DNA of 6,880 nt from Oscillospiraceae bacterium (GTDB lineage: Bacteria; Bacillota; Clostridia; Oscillospirales; Ruminococcaceae), in contig JAISLG010000091.1 in the NCBI GenBank assembly GCA_031260615.1, positions 1 through 6,880 of the forward strand, read 5' to 3'. Made by a program: the position numbers and the translations under genes. Below are positions 1 through 4,515 of the stretch, piece by piece; positions within the stretch are counted from its first letter, which is position 1, and each line of letters begins with the position of its first letter. The notes beneath the pieces were generated by a model. The model saw nothing but the letters and a program-made list of their open reading frames with translations. It was not told the origin of the DNA and made no database searches.

Positions 1-323
1 AAGGGAGCTAAGTCTGCCCTTTTGGGGTTGAGAATTGGGTGAAAAAAAGTAACGCCAAACCCGCAAAGCATTGATTTTACTGGCTTCTTGGATTTAGCGT
101 TATTATACCATAAGGGCACACATTCGCGACAATGCTCCTCGAAAACGAGGTCAACCCGCGCGTTGTGCAGGAAATTCTCGGTCATTCAGACATTTCTACA
201 ACACTTGGAATCTATTCTCACGTCGTAGAACAGGTGTTTGAGAACGTCGCAACGGCGATGAATGACGTCTATAACGACACGCGCGCAGGCACTTACAAGC
301 CAAAGGCGGCGCGGCGGGACTGA
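1..323 (+). pseudogene. Decayed tyrosine recombinase (phage/ICE-type integrase), C-terminal remnant
   Basis: Remnant of a site-specific tyrosine recombinase, the enzyme that integrates and excises phages and conjugative elements. The intact part is 114-323, reading [16 protein letters not shown] and then an [17 protein letters not shown] block. That block is the family C-terminus, with the GH of the H/W box and the Tyr nucleophile in IYSHV; it ends at a TGA at 321-323. Just upstream, the other frame reads YTIR, so dropping one G from the GGG at 114-116 would restore a (H)xxR-HTFAT box with His changed to Tyr. At 1-45 the first frame reads ALLGLRIG and then a stop; dropping one G at 37-39 gives LRIGE, the box I signature. 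Box I and HxxR normally lie over 100 codons apart but here only about 70 bp, so the middle is deleted or replaced. An ATG at 132 could start a 63-residue peptide, but it would lack the catalytic Arg and His. The C-terminal family assignment is secure; the box I reading is less so. Confidence 0.8.
50..102. repeat. Imperfect inverted repeat inside the integrase remnant
   Basis: TAACGCCAAA at 50-59 faces TTTAGCGTTA at 93-102, a 10-bp inverted repeat with one mismatch (a G-U wobble in minus-strand RNA) around 33 bp. It fills the non-coding gap between the box I remnant and the HTFAT block. It may be a tiny MITE-like insertion or a deletion scar. No target-site duplication is clear. Confidence 0.4.
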
Positions 324-351
324 CAACAATTTTGACAACAGTTTGACAACA
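321..351 (+). repeat. Three direct copies of TGACAACA after the integrase stop
   Basis: TGACAACA occurs at 321-328, 333-340 and 344-351, spaced 12 and 11 bp, about one helical turn, and mostly preceded by T's. The first copy includes the integrase stop codon. Regularly phased direct repeats beside an integrase gene and a tRNA resemble arm-type integrase-binding sites, but that role is inferred from position. They could also be leftover 3' coding sequence, since one frame reads DNNFDNSLTTN. Confidence 0.55.
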
Positions 352-370
352 AATGACCCGATACAGGGGG

Positions 371-410
371 GTAAAACGCGGTATTTGAGGGTACAAAACG
401 GTAAAAACGC
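371..410 (+). repeat. Three variants of GTAAAACG between the integrase remnant and the tRNA-Val terminator
   Basis: GTAAAACGCG (371), GTACAAAACG (391) and GTAAAAACGC (401) are spaced 20 and 10 bp. With the TGACAACA copies just before, the 110 bp between the integrase stop and the terminator hairpin is mostly short repeats and has no gene. A protein-binding role at an attachment site is possible but not shown. Confidence 0.35.
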
Positions 411-422
411 AACGGCGAAAAA

Positions 423-461
423 GGGCAAACAAATTCCCTCAAAGCCTTGCGGCTCTAAGGG
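423..461 (-). terminator. Terminator-like hairpin ending the tRNA operon
   Basis: On the minus strand the sequence six bases after the tRNA-Val CCA end folds into an unbroken 11-bp stem (436-446 with 451-461) capped by a GCAA tetraloop of the stable GNRA type. AATTTGTTTG follows. Two of the pairs are G-U wobbles that would be A-C mismatches in plus-strand RNA, so the structure is built for the minus-strand transcript, the direction of the tRNAs. The U-tract is imperfect, so a processing hairpin is the alternative. Confidence 0.65.
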
Positions 462-467
462 AAAATG

Positions 468-544
468 TGGTGGAGACTATTGGGCTCGAACCAACGACCT
501 CCTGCGTGTGAAGCAGGCGCTCTAACCAGCTGAGCTAAGCCTCC
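468..544 (-). tRNA. tRNA-Val (anticodon CAC)
   Basis: Transfer RNA reading GUG codons. The 77-nt minus-strand sequence folds as a full cloverleaf: acceptor GGAGGCT/AGTCTCC with one G-U, a D-stem GCTC/GAGC, anticodon stem CCTGC/GCAGG around loop TTCACAC, variable loop AGGTC, and T-arm GTTGG-TTCGAGC-CCAAT. The discriminator is A and the CCA end is encoded (468-470). It is the last gene of the four-tRNA operon, 9 nt after tRNA-Glu, and its 3' end faces the integrase remnant. That makes it the likeliest old attachment target, although no duplicated 3' end is visible in the window. Confidence 0.96.
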
Positions 545-553
545 GTGGAGAAC

Positions 554-628
554 TGGTGACCCGTACGAGAATCGAACTCGTGTTTCCAGCGTGAGAGGCT
601 AGCGTCTTAACCGCTTGACCAACGGGCC
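554..628 (-). tRNA. tRNA-Glu (anticodon CTC)
   Basis: Transfer RNA reading GAG codons. The 75-nt sequence has acceptor GGCCCGT/ACGGGTC, anticodon stem CTAGC/GCTGG with one T-G wobble, loop CTCTCAC and T-arm ACGAG-TTCGATT-CTCGT. The discriminator is A and CCA is encoded (554-556). The acceptor and D-arm (GGCCCGTTGGTCAAG) are typical of tRNA-Glu in Gram-positive bacteria. It lies 203 nt after tRNA-Lys, separated by a hairpin-rich spacer, so it may depend on read-through from the Arg promoter or on a weak promoter in the spacer. Confidence 0.96.
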
Positions 629-633
629 ACGGT

Positions 634-651
634 GACGGTATGGCAACCGTC
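634..651 (-). repeat. Small hairpin just upstream of tRNA-Glu
   Basis: GACGGT (634-639) and ACCGTC (646-651) pair perfectly around a 6-nt loop, ending 6 nt before the tRNA-Glu 5' end. It could affect 5' processing of tRNA-Glu. The pairing is plain; the role is unknown. Confidence 0.4.
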
Positions 652-675
652 TGTTGTTATAACCGCAATACCACT

Positions 676-695
676 AAAAAACGCAATGCGTTTTT
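676..695 (-). terminator. Possible bidirectional terminator hairpin in the tRNA spacer
   Basis: AAAAACGC (677-684) pairs with GCGTTTTT (688-695) around a 3-nt loop. With the extra A at 676, the minus-strand transcript ends in six U's. The stem is A/U-rich with only three G-C pairs and A-runs on one side, U-runs on the other, so it could work weakly in either direction. If it stops transcription, tRNA-Glu and tRNA-Val need their own promoter. It shares its AAACGC/GCGTTT core with the hairpin at 751-765. Confidence 0.4.
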
Positions 696-707
696 GCGGT
701 AGAGCGA

Positions 708-776
708 CTTGTCGGCGTTGCGAAGCACTGTGCCACCGTAGGCGACTGACAAACGCTGAGCGTTTATCCCGACAAG
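708..776. repeat. Long-range inverted repeat containing an AAACGC/GCGTTT hairpin
   Basis: CTTGTCGG (708-715) is the exact reverse complement of CCGACAAG (769-776), enclosing 53 bp. Inside lies a second perfect hairpin, AAACGC-TGA-GCGTTT (751-765). Nested palindromes are typical of small intergenic repeat elements and of structured RNA; nothing here decides between the two. Confidence 0.45.
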
Positions 777-791
777 GAGTATATTACCAAT

Positions 792-819
792 CCCGTCAAA
801 CGGCGAACCGTCTGACGGG
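792..819 (-). repeat. 12-bp hairpin with a UUCG loop after tRNA-Lys
   Basis: In minus-strand RNA, twelve bases (819-808) pair with twelve (803-792) without a break, using one G-U pair, around a UUCG loop. In plus-strand RNA the wobble would be an A-C mismatch and the loop would be CGAA, so the structure fits the tRNA transcript. It begins 12 nt after the tRNA-Lys CCA end. No U-tract follows, so a processing or stabilising hairpin is more likely than a terminator. Confidence 0.5.
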
Positions 820-831
820 CGCAGTGAATAA

Positions 832-907
832 TGGTACACCTTCAGGGACTCGAACCCTGGACCCAATGATTAAGAGTCATTTGCTCTACCGACTGAGCTA
901 AAGGTGC
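832..907 (-). tRNA. tRNA-Lys (anticodon CTT)
   Basis: Transfer RNA reading AAG codons. The 76-nt cloverleaf has acceptor GCACCTT/AAGGTGT with a first G-U pair, D-stem GCTC/GAGC, anticodon stem AATGA/TCATT around CTCTTAA, and T-arm CAGGG-TTCGAGT-CCCTG. The discriminator is A and CCA is encoded (832-834). It is the second gene of the operon, 38 nt after tRNA-Arg. A C34 anticodon supplements the usual UUU tRNA-Lys, which must be encoded elsewhere to read AAA. Confidence 0.96.
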
Positions 908-945
908 GCGCGCGGCATAGTCGCAACAAACACCGCATAAAAAAA

Positions 946-1022
946 TGGCACGCCCGAAGGGATTCGAACCCCCGACCTTTTGGTTCGTAGCCAAACACTC
1001 TATCCAGCTGAGCTACGGGCGC
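946..1022 (-). tRNA. tRNA-Arg (anticodon ACG)
   Basis: Transfer RNA for the CGN box; A34 is normally deaminated to inosine by TadA so that it reads CGU, CGC and CGA. The 77-nt sequence has acceptor GCGCCCG/CGGGCGT with a first G-U pair, D-stem GCTC/GAGT, anticodon stem TTTGG/CCAAA around CTACGAA, and T-arm GGGGG-TTCGAAT-CCCTT with two G-U pairs. The discriminator is G and CCA is encoded (946-948). It is the first gene of the operon, its 5' end only 16 bp past the -10 box, so the transcript leader would be about ten nucleotides. Confidence 0.96.
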
Positions 1023-1038
1023 ACACAAAGTACAATAG

Positions 1039-1067
1039 ATTATATCCGCATTAACACGGCTTGTCAA
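1039..1067 (-). promoter_or_regulatory. Perfect sigma-70/sigma-A promoter of the tRNA operon
   Basis: On the minus strand, TTGACA (1067-1062) is followed after exactly 17 bp by TATAAT (1044-1039). Both hexamers match consensus fully, as does the spacing. Initiation is expected near 1031-1033, about ten bases before tRNA-Arg. An AT-rich palindrome begins 4 bp upstream of the -35 and may act as an UP element. Full-consensus promoters suit strongly expressed stable-RNA operons. Confidence 0.9.
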
Positions 1068-1071
1068 GGGG

Positions 1072-1091
1072 GTAAACATAATTATGTTTAC
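1072..1091. promoter_or_regulatory. Perfect 20-bp palindrome upstream of the tRNA promoter
   Basis: GTAAACATAATTATGTTTAC is its own reverse complement over all 20 bases. It sits at about -40 to -60 relative to the expected start, where an AT-rich UP element or a dimeric regulator's operator would lie. It has no U-tract and few G-C pairs, so it is a poor terminator for the upstream DegV gene. Confidence 0.6.
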
Positions 1092-1111
1092 GGTTGTCGT
1101 TTACGGTTGTC
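1086..1111. repeat. Tandem 13-bp repeat GTTTACGGTTGTC, two perfect copies
   Basis: GTTTACGGTTGTC occurs at 1086-1098 and again at 1099-1111 with no gap. The first copy begins inside the palindrome at 1072-1091, sharing GTTTAC. A further GTTTAC lies at 1161-1166 in the DegV 3' end. Confidence 0.8.
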
Positions 1112-1150
1112 CCTTGCCCCTTGTCCCATACCCCTTACCCCTTGCCCCCT
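1111..1150. repeat. Heptanucleotide tandem repeat (consensus CCCTTRY) after DegV
   Basis: From 1111 the plus strand reads in exact 7-bp steps starting with CCC, at 1111, 1118, 1125, 1132 and 1139, with consensus CCCTTRY and a CCCATAC variant. It runs into CCCCTTA at the DegV stop codon. Similar words (CCCCTATCC, CCCTTGA) continue inside the gene at 1166-1183. Heptamer arrays of this kind are known as STRR repeats in cyanobacteria; here they simply mark low-complexity intergenic DNA, G-rich on the transcribed-sense strand. Confidence 0.75.
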
Positions 1151-2028
1151 TATACATTCCGTTTACCCCTATCCTTGCCCTTGATGATAACCCCGATAAT
1201 TTTCGGGCCACTATTCGCCCCCACCGCGCAACCGGCGTAACTAACCATAGCAGGCGGAGCCTTCATACGCTTGCTCATAATCCGCAAAAACTCGTCCTCT
1301 TGCGGCGTAACAGTCGTCCGAAGCAACAGCCACGGCGTATCGGGGATAGAACGTGACGAGATGTATTCCACCGCTTCTGGGAGCAATATTTTTTCGCCTC
1401 GGCATTTTTTTTCGACGTGGGAAACGCCGTCAATAAGCGATATAATCGGCTTCAAGCCCATCATCTCACCGAGGAACGCCGCCGCCGCATTGATACGCCC
1501 GCTTTTTTTCGCGAACTTTAAGTCAAACGCTAAAATATAAGTTTCGAGTGACGAAAACATATCTTCCAAATACGCCGCAACCTCATCGGGCGAACACCCG
1601 CGTATCAATTTTTTTGCCGCCTCGACAAGTGGGTATCCATACGAAATGGAATACGCGCGCCCGTCAAACAGTCGTATGTCGGTATTCGGGCATAGCCCTT
1701 CCGCGCGTATTTGTTTAAGCGCGGCGTCGGCATTCGCGTATGTTGCCGAACCCGTCGCGTTAATTAGTACAACGAAAACGGTTTCATACTTCTCACAGGA
1801 CTTGAATTTTTTATAAAACAATTCTGTTTTGAGTTGGGTAGTTTTCGGCACAGTCGCGGCAACGGTAGCGAGCGCGTAAAATTTTTGTGGCGACAAATCC
1901 ACACGTTCAAGGTATTCCTTGTCGTCAATAAGTATACTGAACGGGAGGACATCAATCCCCAGAGCCGTTTCCAACTCGGGGGGAATGTCACAGCCGCTGT
2001 CGGTGATAATAAGGTGATTACGTTTCAT
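1150..2028 (-). CDS. DegV family protein (fatty-acid-binding fold)
   Basis: DegV-family proteins bind long-chain fatty acids in a two-domain fold; Gram-positive members (FakB) present the lipid to a FakA kinase for phospholipid synthesis. The 292-residue length is usual. Family marks in order are ITDSGCDIPPEL (8-19), VLPFSILIDDKEY (27-39), the PKTTQ block where PxTSQ is expected (61-65), GSATY (93-97) aligned with the SGTY lipid-headgroup loop, a KKSGRI block before GLKPIISLIDG, and a C-terminal region ending in GPKIIGVIIKGK. The SGTY loop differs from consensus, so the exact ligand is uncertain. The last residues, KGKDRGKRNV, are basic and encoded by repeat-like G-rich DNA, probably a recent extension. 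It starts 26 bp after the HD protein with an ATG but no visible Shine-Dalgarno. No FakA gene is in the window. Confidence 0.9.
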   Translation of the reverse strand: MKRNHLIITDSGCDIPPELETALGIDVLPFSILIDDKEYLERVDLSPQKFYALATVAATVPKTTQLKTELFYKKFKSCEKYETVFVVLINATGSATYANADAALKQIRAEGLCPNTDIRLFDGRAYSISYGYPLVEAAKKLIRGCSPDEVAAYLEDMFSSLETYILAFDLKFAKKSGRINAAAAFLGEMMGLKPIISLIDGVSHVEKKCRGEKILLPEAVEYISSRSIPDTPWLLLRTTVTPQEDEFLRIMSKRMKAPPAMVSYAGCAVGANSGPKIIGVIIKGKDRGKRNV

Positions 2029-2045
2029 AAAAATAATTATTTATA

Positions 2046-2075
2046 AATATACAATTATTTATTAAATATAGACAA
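2046..2075 (-). promoter_or_regulatory. Possible promoter in front of the DegV gene
   Basis: On the minus strand TTGTCT (2075-2070) is followed after 18 bp by TATATT (2051-2046), inside the last codons of the HD gene and the AT-rich gap. Initiation near 2039 would leave only about ten untranslated bases, which could go with the missing Shine-Dalgarno. AT-rich DNA yields such matches often, so this is tentative. Confidence 0.25.
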
Positions 2076-3239
2076 AATATCTTTGGTAATTCTCTCATCG
2101 AGGTTCCCGTTAGCAATCTCCTCATTAAAGATATTGGCGATTGCCTCAGGGGGGAGGGACATACGGTAAGAGCGGGGTTGAATGAGAGCCTGATACACGT
2201 TTAACACGGCGAGAATGCGGCTTTCCTCAGATAAGTCGTCACCTCCGAGTCCGAGCGGATAACCTTTCCCGTTAATCTTCTCGTGGTGGTTCGATGCCCA
2301 CACAGTAATATCCTCAAACCCGGGTATTTTCGAGAGTATCAAATGGGTATAATACGGGTGGGATTTAACGGTAGCGAACTCATCGTCCGTGAGTTTTCCG
2401 GGCTTATCCTCGATAGAGGACGGAATGGAAAGTTTACCGATGTCGAGGAGGTATCCAGCGAGTGTAATTTTAGTTTTATGTTCATCGTCGTATTTGTAGA
2501 AGTCCGCGACAACGGTTGCTTTTTCGCCGAGCGATGCTGAGTAGTTTTCTGTATATGCCGATTTACTGTCAGTGATTGCGGATATAATTTTGGCAATCGG
2601 GATAAGTTGTTCGAGGGAGAGTTGTGATTTTTCGTCTGTGATAATGGGGTAAGATGCCGTATCGTTTATGAAACTGTCGGACACAGAAACCCAAAACCCG
2701 GGGTTACTCGTGAGGGCGGCGAACGCGTCACAGAGTGTCGGTGAGAATTTACCGTTACGCTCGATTTCGATAGCGTCGGAAACTTCTTTCCGAGTGAGCC
2801 GCATAGCGTATAACAGCGCGGCTTTATGCGATATATGGATAATCTGCGAGAACACGGGGATAGCGTTACCCGACAACCCGAAAGGACCGCTTCCGTCCCA
2901 GTTGCTGTGGTGGTATTTTATAATATCTTTGTGTTCGGTAATAAACGGGAAGTCTTTAATCAAAGCCTCGCCGTTTTCGGAGTGGTTTTTCTTAGCGATT
3001 AACCGTTCTTCGGGAGTGCCGTTCACGAATTTTGAATCGTGCCAACTTACGCCGCCGTCGTGGAGCAAAGCATACGCGTACAGGTCGTAAAGGTCGGTAC
3101 GCGGGAGTTTGAGGAGTTCCCCCAAGCGAACGGCAATAAACGCCGTTCTTACGCAGTGGTTTTGGAAGTTATATTTTGTATTTTCGCTTATCTTATCGAA
3201 TGCCGCGGCGAACGCGGTTATGAATTGGTTGCGGTCCAT
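2055..3239 (-). CDS. Two-domain HD / HD-GYP-like protein with a degenerate second domain
   Basis: HD domains are metal-dependent phosphohydrolases; the HD-GYP subtype degrades cyclic di-GMP. The 394-residue protein has two. Domain 1 (about 20-145) keeps H28, the H60-D61 dyad in ALLHDGG, H86 and H110-H111, then DGSGPFGL (GYP-like), but has ISHK (136-139) where a late metal-ligand Asp is usual. Domain 2 (about 225-365) has the order of an HD-GYP: DIGK, KPGKLTDDEF, HPYYTHLIL, HHEKINGKGYP (318-328) and ILAVLNVYQAL. Its HD dyad reads L265-D266 (a CTC codon, one base from His CAC), and the late Asp is N347. Domain 2 therefore looks unable to hold a normal metal centre and may be regulatory. There is no signal peptide or membrane segment, so it is cytoplasmic. 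It follows the cysteine desulfurase by 50 bp and has a clear AGAGG ribosome site. Confidence 0.88.
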   Translation of the reverse strand: MDRNQFITAFAAAFDKISENTKYNFQNHCVRTAFIAVRLGELLKLPRTDLYDLYAYALLHDGGVSWHDSKFVNGTPEERLIAKKNHSENGEALIKDFPFITEHKDIIKYHHSNWDGSGPFGLSGNAIPVFSQIIHISHKAALLYAMRLTRKEVSDAIEIERNGKFSPTLCDAFAALTSNPGFWVSVSDSFINDTASYPIITDEKSQLSLEQLIPIAKIISAITDSKSAYTENYSASLGEKATVVADFYKYDDEHKTKITLAGYLLDIGKLSIPSSIEDKPGKLTDDEFATVKSHPYYTHLILSKIPGFEDITVWASNHHEKINGKGYPLGLGGDDLSEESRILAVLNVYQALIQPRSYRMSLPPEAIANIFNEEIANGNLDERITKDILSIFNK

Positions 3240-3248
3240 TTAAGTATA

Positions 3249-3253
3249 CCTCT
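3249..3253 (-). promoter_or_regulatory. Shine-Dalgarno AGAGG for the HD protein
   Basis: AGAGG on the minus strand lies 8 nt before the ATG at 3239, which supports that start. It is the clearest ribosome site in the window; the genes on either side have weak or no recognisable site. Confidence 0.7.
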
Positions 3254-3289
3254 TTTATATATTTTTTTAACCCTTGATAACGGATAGCG

Positions 3290-4477
3290 TTATTTTAACC
3301 TTGAAAGTTTTTTATTTGCGGTTTCGAGTATACTTAAAAATGTATTTGCCTCGGCGACGGTATTAGCGTTGGAGAAGGACACACGCACAGCCGAGTCGAT
3401 ATTTGCTTGCGGCAACCCGAACGCGGATAATACACGGTGTCGTTTGACGGCGTTACCCTTAGCGGAGCAAGCCGAGCCATTCGCCGCCATAATCCCCTGT
3501 TCGGAGAGGTAATTCACAAGCACTTCACTTTTCGCGCCGACGAGGGAGAAGTTGAGGATATGCGGCAGGTTGTTGAATGAATTTATAACCGCATTCGGGA
3601 AGTGTTTAAGCCCGTCAGTAATCGTATTGTAAACCGCCGATACATTACCTGTATTCGCCGTATATTCAGTAGCGGCGGCGGCGAATGACACAGCGAGTTC
3701 GGTAGGGAGTGTCCCGGGGCGAATACCCTTTTGCTGACCGCCCCCGAAAGTACGGGGTAACAGCCGAACCCCTTTACGGACGAACAACGCGCCGATACCC
3801 TTAACACCGCCGACCTTATGAGCGGACACAGAAATCAAATCCCCGACAGACGGTAATTTAAGAAAACCTTGCGCGGAATCAACGTGGACAACAACGTCCT
3901 TTGAGTACGCTTTAACCTCGGAGTACAACTTCGATGTATTCGTATTATAACCTGTTTCGTTATTTATGTCCATACAGGATACAAGAATTGTTTCCTTATC
4001 GAGTTCGGCGAGTATTTTGTCGGTGAAGTCGGAGTGCATATCGGGGTTTACGCGGACGACATTGAACCCCTCACTGCGCAGATATTCGAGTGTTTCGTAA
4101 ACGGCGGGGTGTTCGATACCTGAGGATATTATTTTATTACCGCGCCGTTTGAGTGCGTTCGCCGCACCGACAAGCGCGATATTATCGCTTTCGGTTGCTC
4201 CCGACGTGAAGTACAATTCGCCCGTATTATCGCCGTTATTTACGCCGTTATTTGCGCTGTTATTTACAATGTTATTTGCGATGTTATTTACACCCGTATA
4301 GAACTTGGCAAGTATAGCAGCCCTCGCCGTTTCGAGCGCGTTTTCGGCATCAAGCCCAAGGGAATGCGCATTTGACGGGTTGCCGTAATTTGTCCGCGCA
4401 GTATCGGCAAATGCCGTGATTGCCGACTTAAACGGGGGATGTGTCGCGGCGTTGTCGAAGTATATGATATTATTCAA
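3290..4477 (-). CDS. nifS: Cysteine desulfurase (NifS/IscS family, class V aminotransferase) with an Asn-rich insert
   Basis: A pyridoxal-phosphate enzyme that takes sulfur from cysteine, leaving alanine, and carries it as a persulfide to Fe-S cluster or tRNA-thiolation acceptors. All family marks are present: YFDNAATH (6-13), FTSGATESDN (90-99), EHPAV with cofactor-stacking H123, NNETG, HVDSAQGF, SAHK with the Schiff-base K221, GGGQQKGIRPGT, and GSACSAK with the catalytic C337. Residues 63-82 are an inserted four-residue repeat ([VA]-N-N-x) just before FTSGATE. H123 and K221 are shifted by 19 and 15 residues against E. coli IscS numbering (H104, K206), which fits such an insert. The start is a TTG at 4477 with only a weak GGAA upstream; no ATG lies nearby in frame, and NNIIYFDNAAT is the expected N-terminus. 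No iscU, nifU or thiI partner is in the window. Cytoplasmic. The family is certain; the nifS symbol is approximate. Confidence 0.93.
   Translation of the reverse strand: MNNIIYFDNAATHPPFKSAITAFADTARTNYGNPSNAHSLGLDAENALETARAAILAKFYTGVNNIANNIVNNSANNGVNNGDNTGELYFTSGATESDNIALVGAANALKRRGNKIISSGIEHPAVYETLEYLRSEGFNVVRVNPDMHSDFTDKILAELDKETILVSCMDINNETGYNTNTSKLYSEVKAYSKDVVVHVDSAQGFLKLPSVGDLISVSAHKVGGVKGIGALFVRKGVRLLPRTFGGGQQKGIRPGTLPTELAVSFAAAATEYTANTGNVSAVYNTITDGLKHFPNAVINSFNNLPHILNFSLVGAKSEVLVNYLSEQGIMAANGSACSAKGNAVKRHRVLSAFGLPQANIDSAVRVSFSNANTVAEANTFLSILETANKKLSRLK
4235..4294. repeat. 12-bp tandem repeat, five units, inside the cysteine desulfurase gene
   Basis: GTTATTT recurs exactly every 12 bp at 4235, 4247, 4259, 4271 and 4283, each followed by a variable pentanucleotide such as ACGCC, GCGCT or ACAAT. 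Because 12 is a multiple of three, the array is in frame. It encodes five [VA]-N-N-[ISG] units (residues 63-82), with a degenerate DNTG unit after them. Confidence 0.9.
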
Positions 4478-4515
4478 TAAAAATTTCCGATAAATTGGTT
4501 ATGGGGTACGCAGAC

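Larger units (their letters stand above)
629..831 (-). other. Hairpin-rich spacer between tRNA-Lys and tRNA-Glu
   Basis: This 203-nt non-coding stretch inside the tRNA operon holds four inverted repeats, listed separately: 634-651, 676-695, 708-776 and 792-819. Two of them share the same 6-bp arms, AAACGC/GCGTTT, with different 3-nt loops. The other tRNA gaps in this operon are only 9 and 38 nt. The spacer could be an inserted small palindromic repeat element, or hold an internal terminator and promoter. A weak minus-strand promoter can be drawn (TTGCGT at 681-686, 19 bp, TATAAC at 656-661), but I do not rely on it. I see no protein gene. Confidence 0.5.

Noticed and set aside
262..525. Plus-strand open frame running from the integrase 3' end into tRNA-Val
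   Set aside because: It reads through the terminator hairpin and the antisense of a tRNA; only its DNNFDNSLTTN stretch might be old integrase tail.
632..901. Open frames across the tRNA spacer and tRNA-Lys on both strands
   Set aside because: They cover tRNA genes and hairpins and look like chance frames.
1072..1091. Palindrome as an intrinsic terminator for the DegV transcript
   Set aside because: It has only two G-C pairs per arm and is followed by C's and the -35 box, not a U-tract.
1086..1150. 13-bp and 7-bp repeats as a CRISPR array
   Set aside because: The units are too short, directly adjacent and without unique spacers; no cas gene is nearby.
2668..3090. Plus-strand open frame of 140 codons opposite the HD gene
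   Set aside because: Antisense to the conserved first HD domain and without a recognisable motif or ribosome site.
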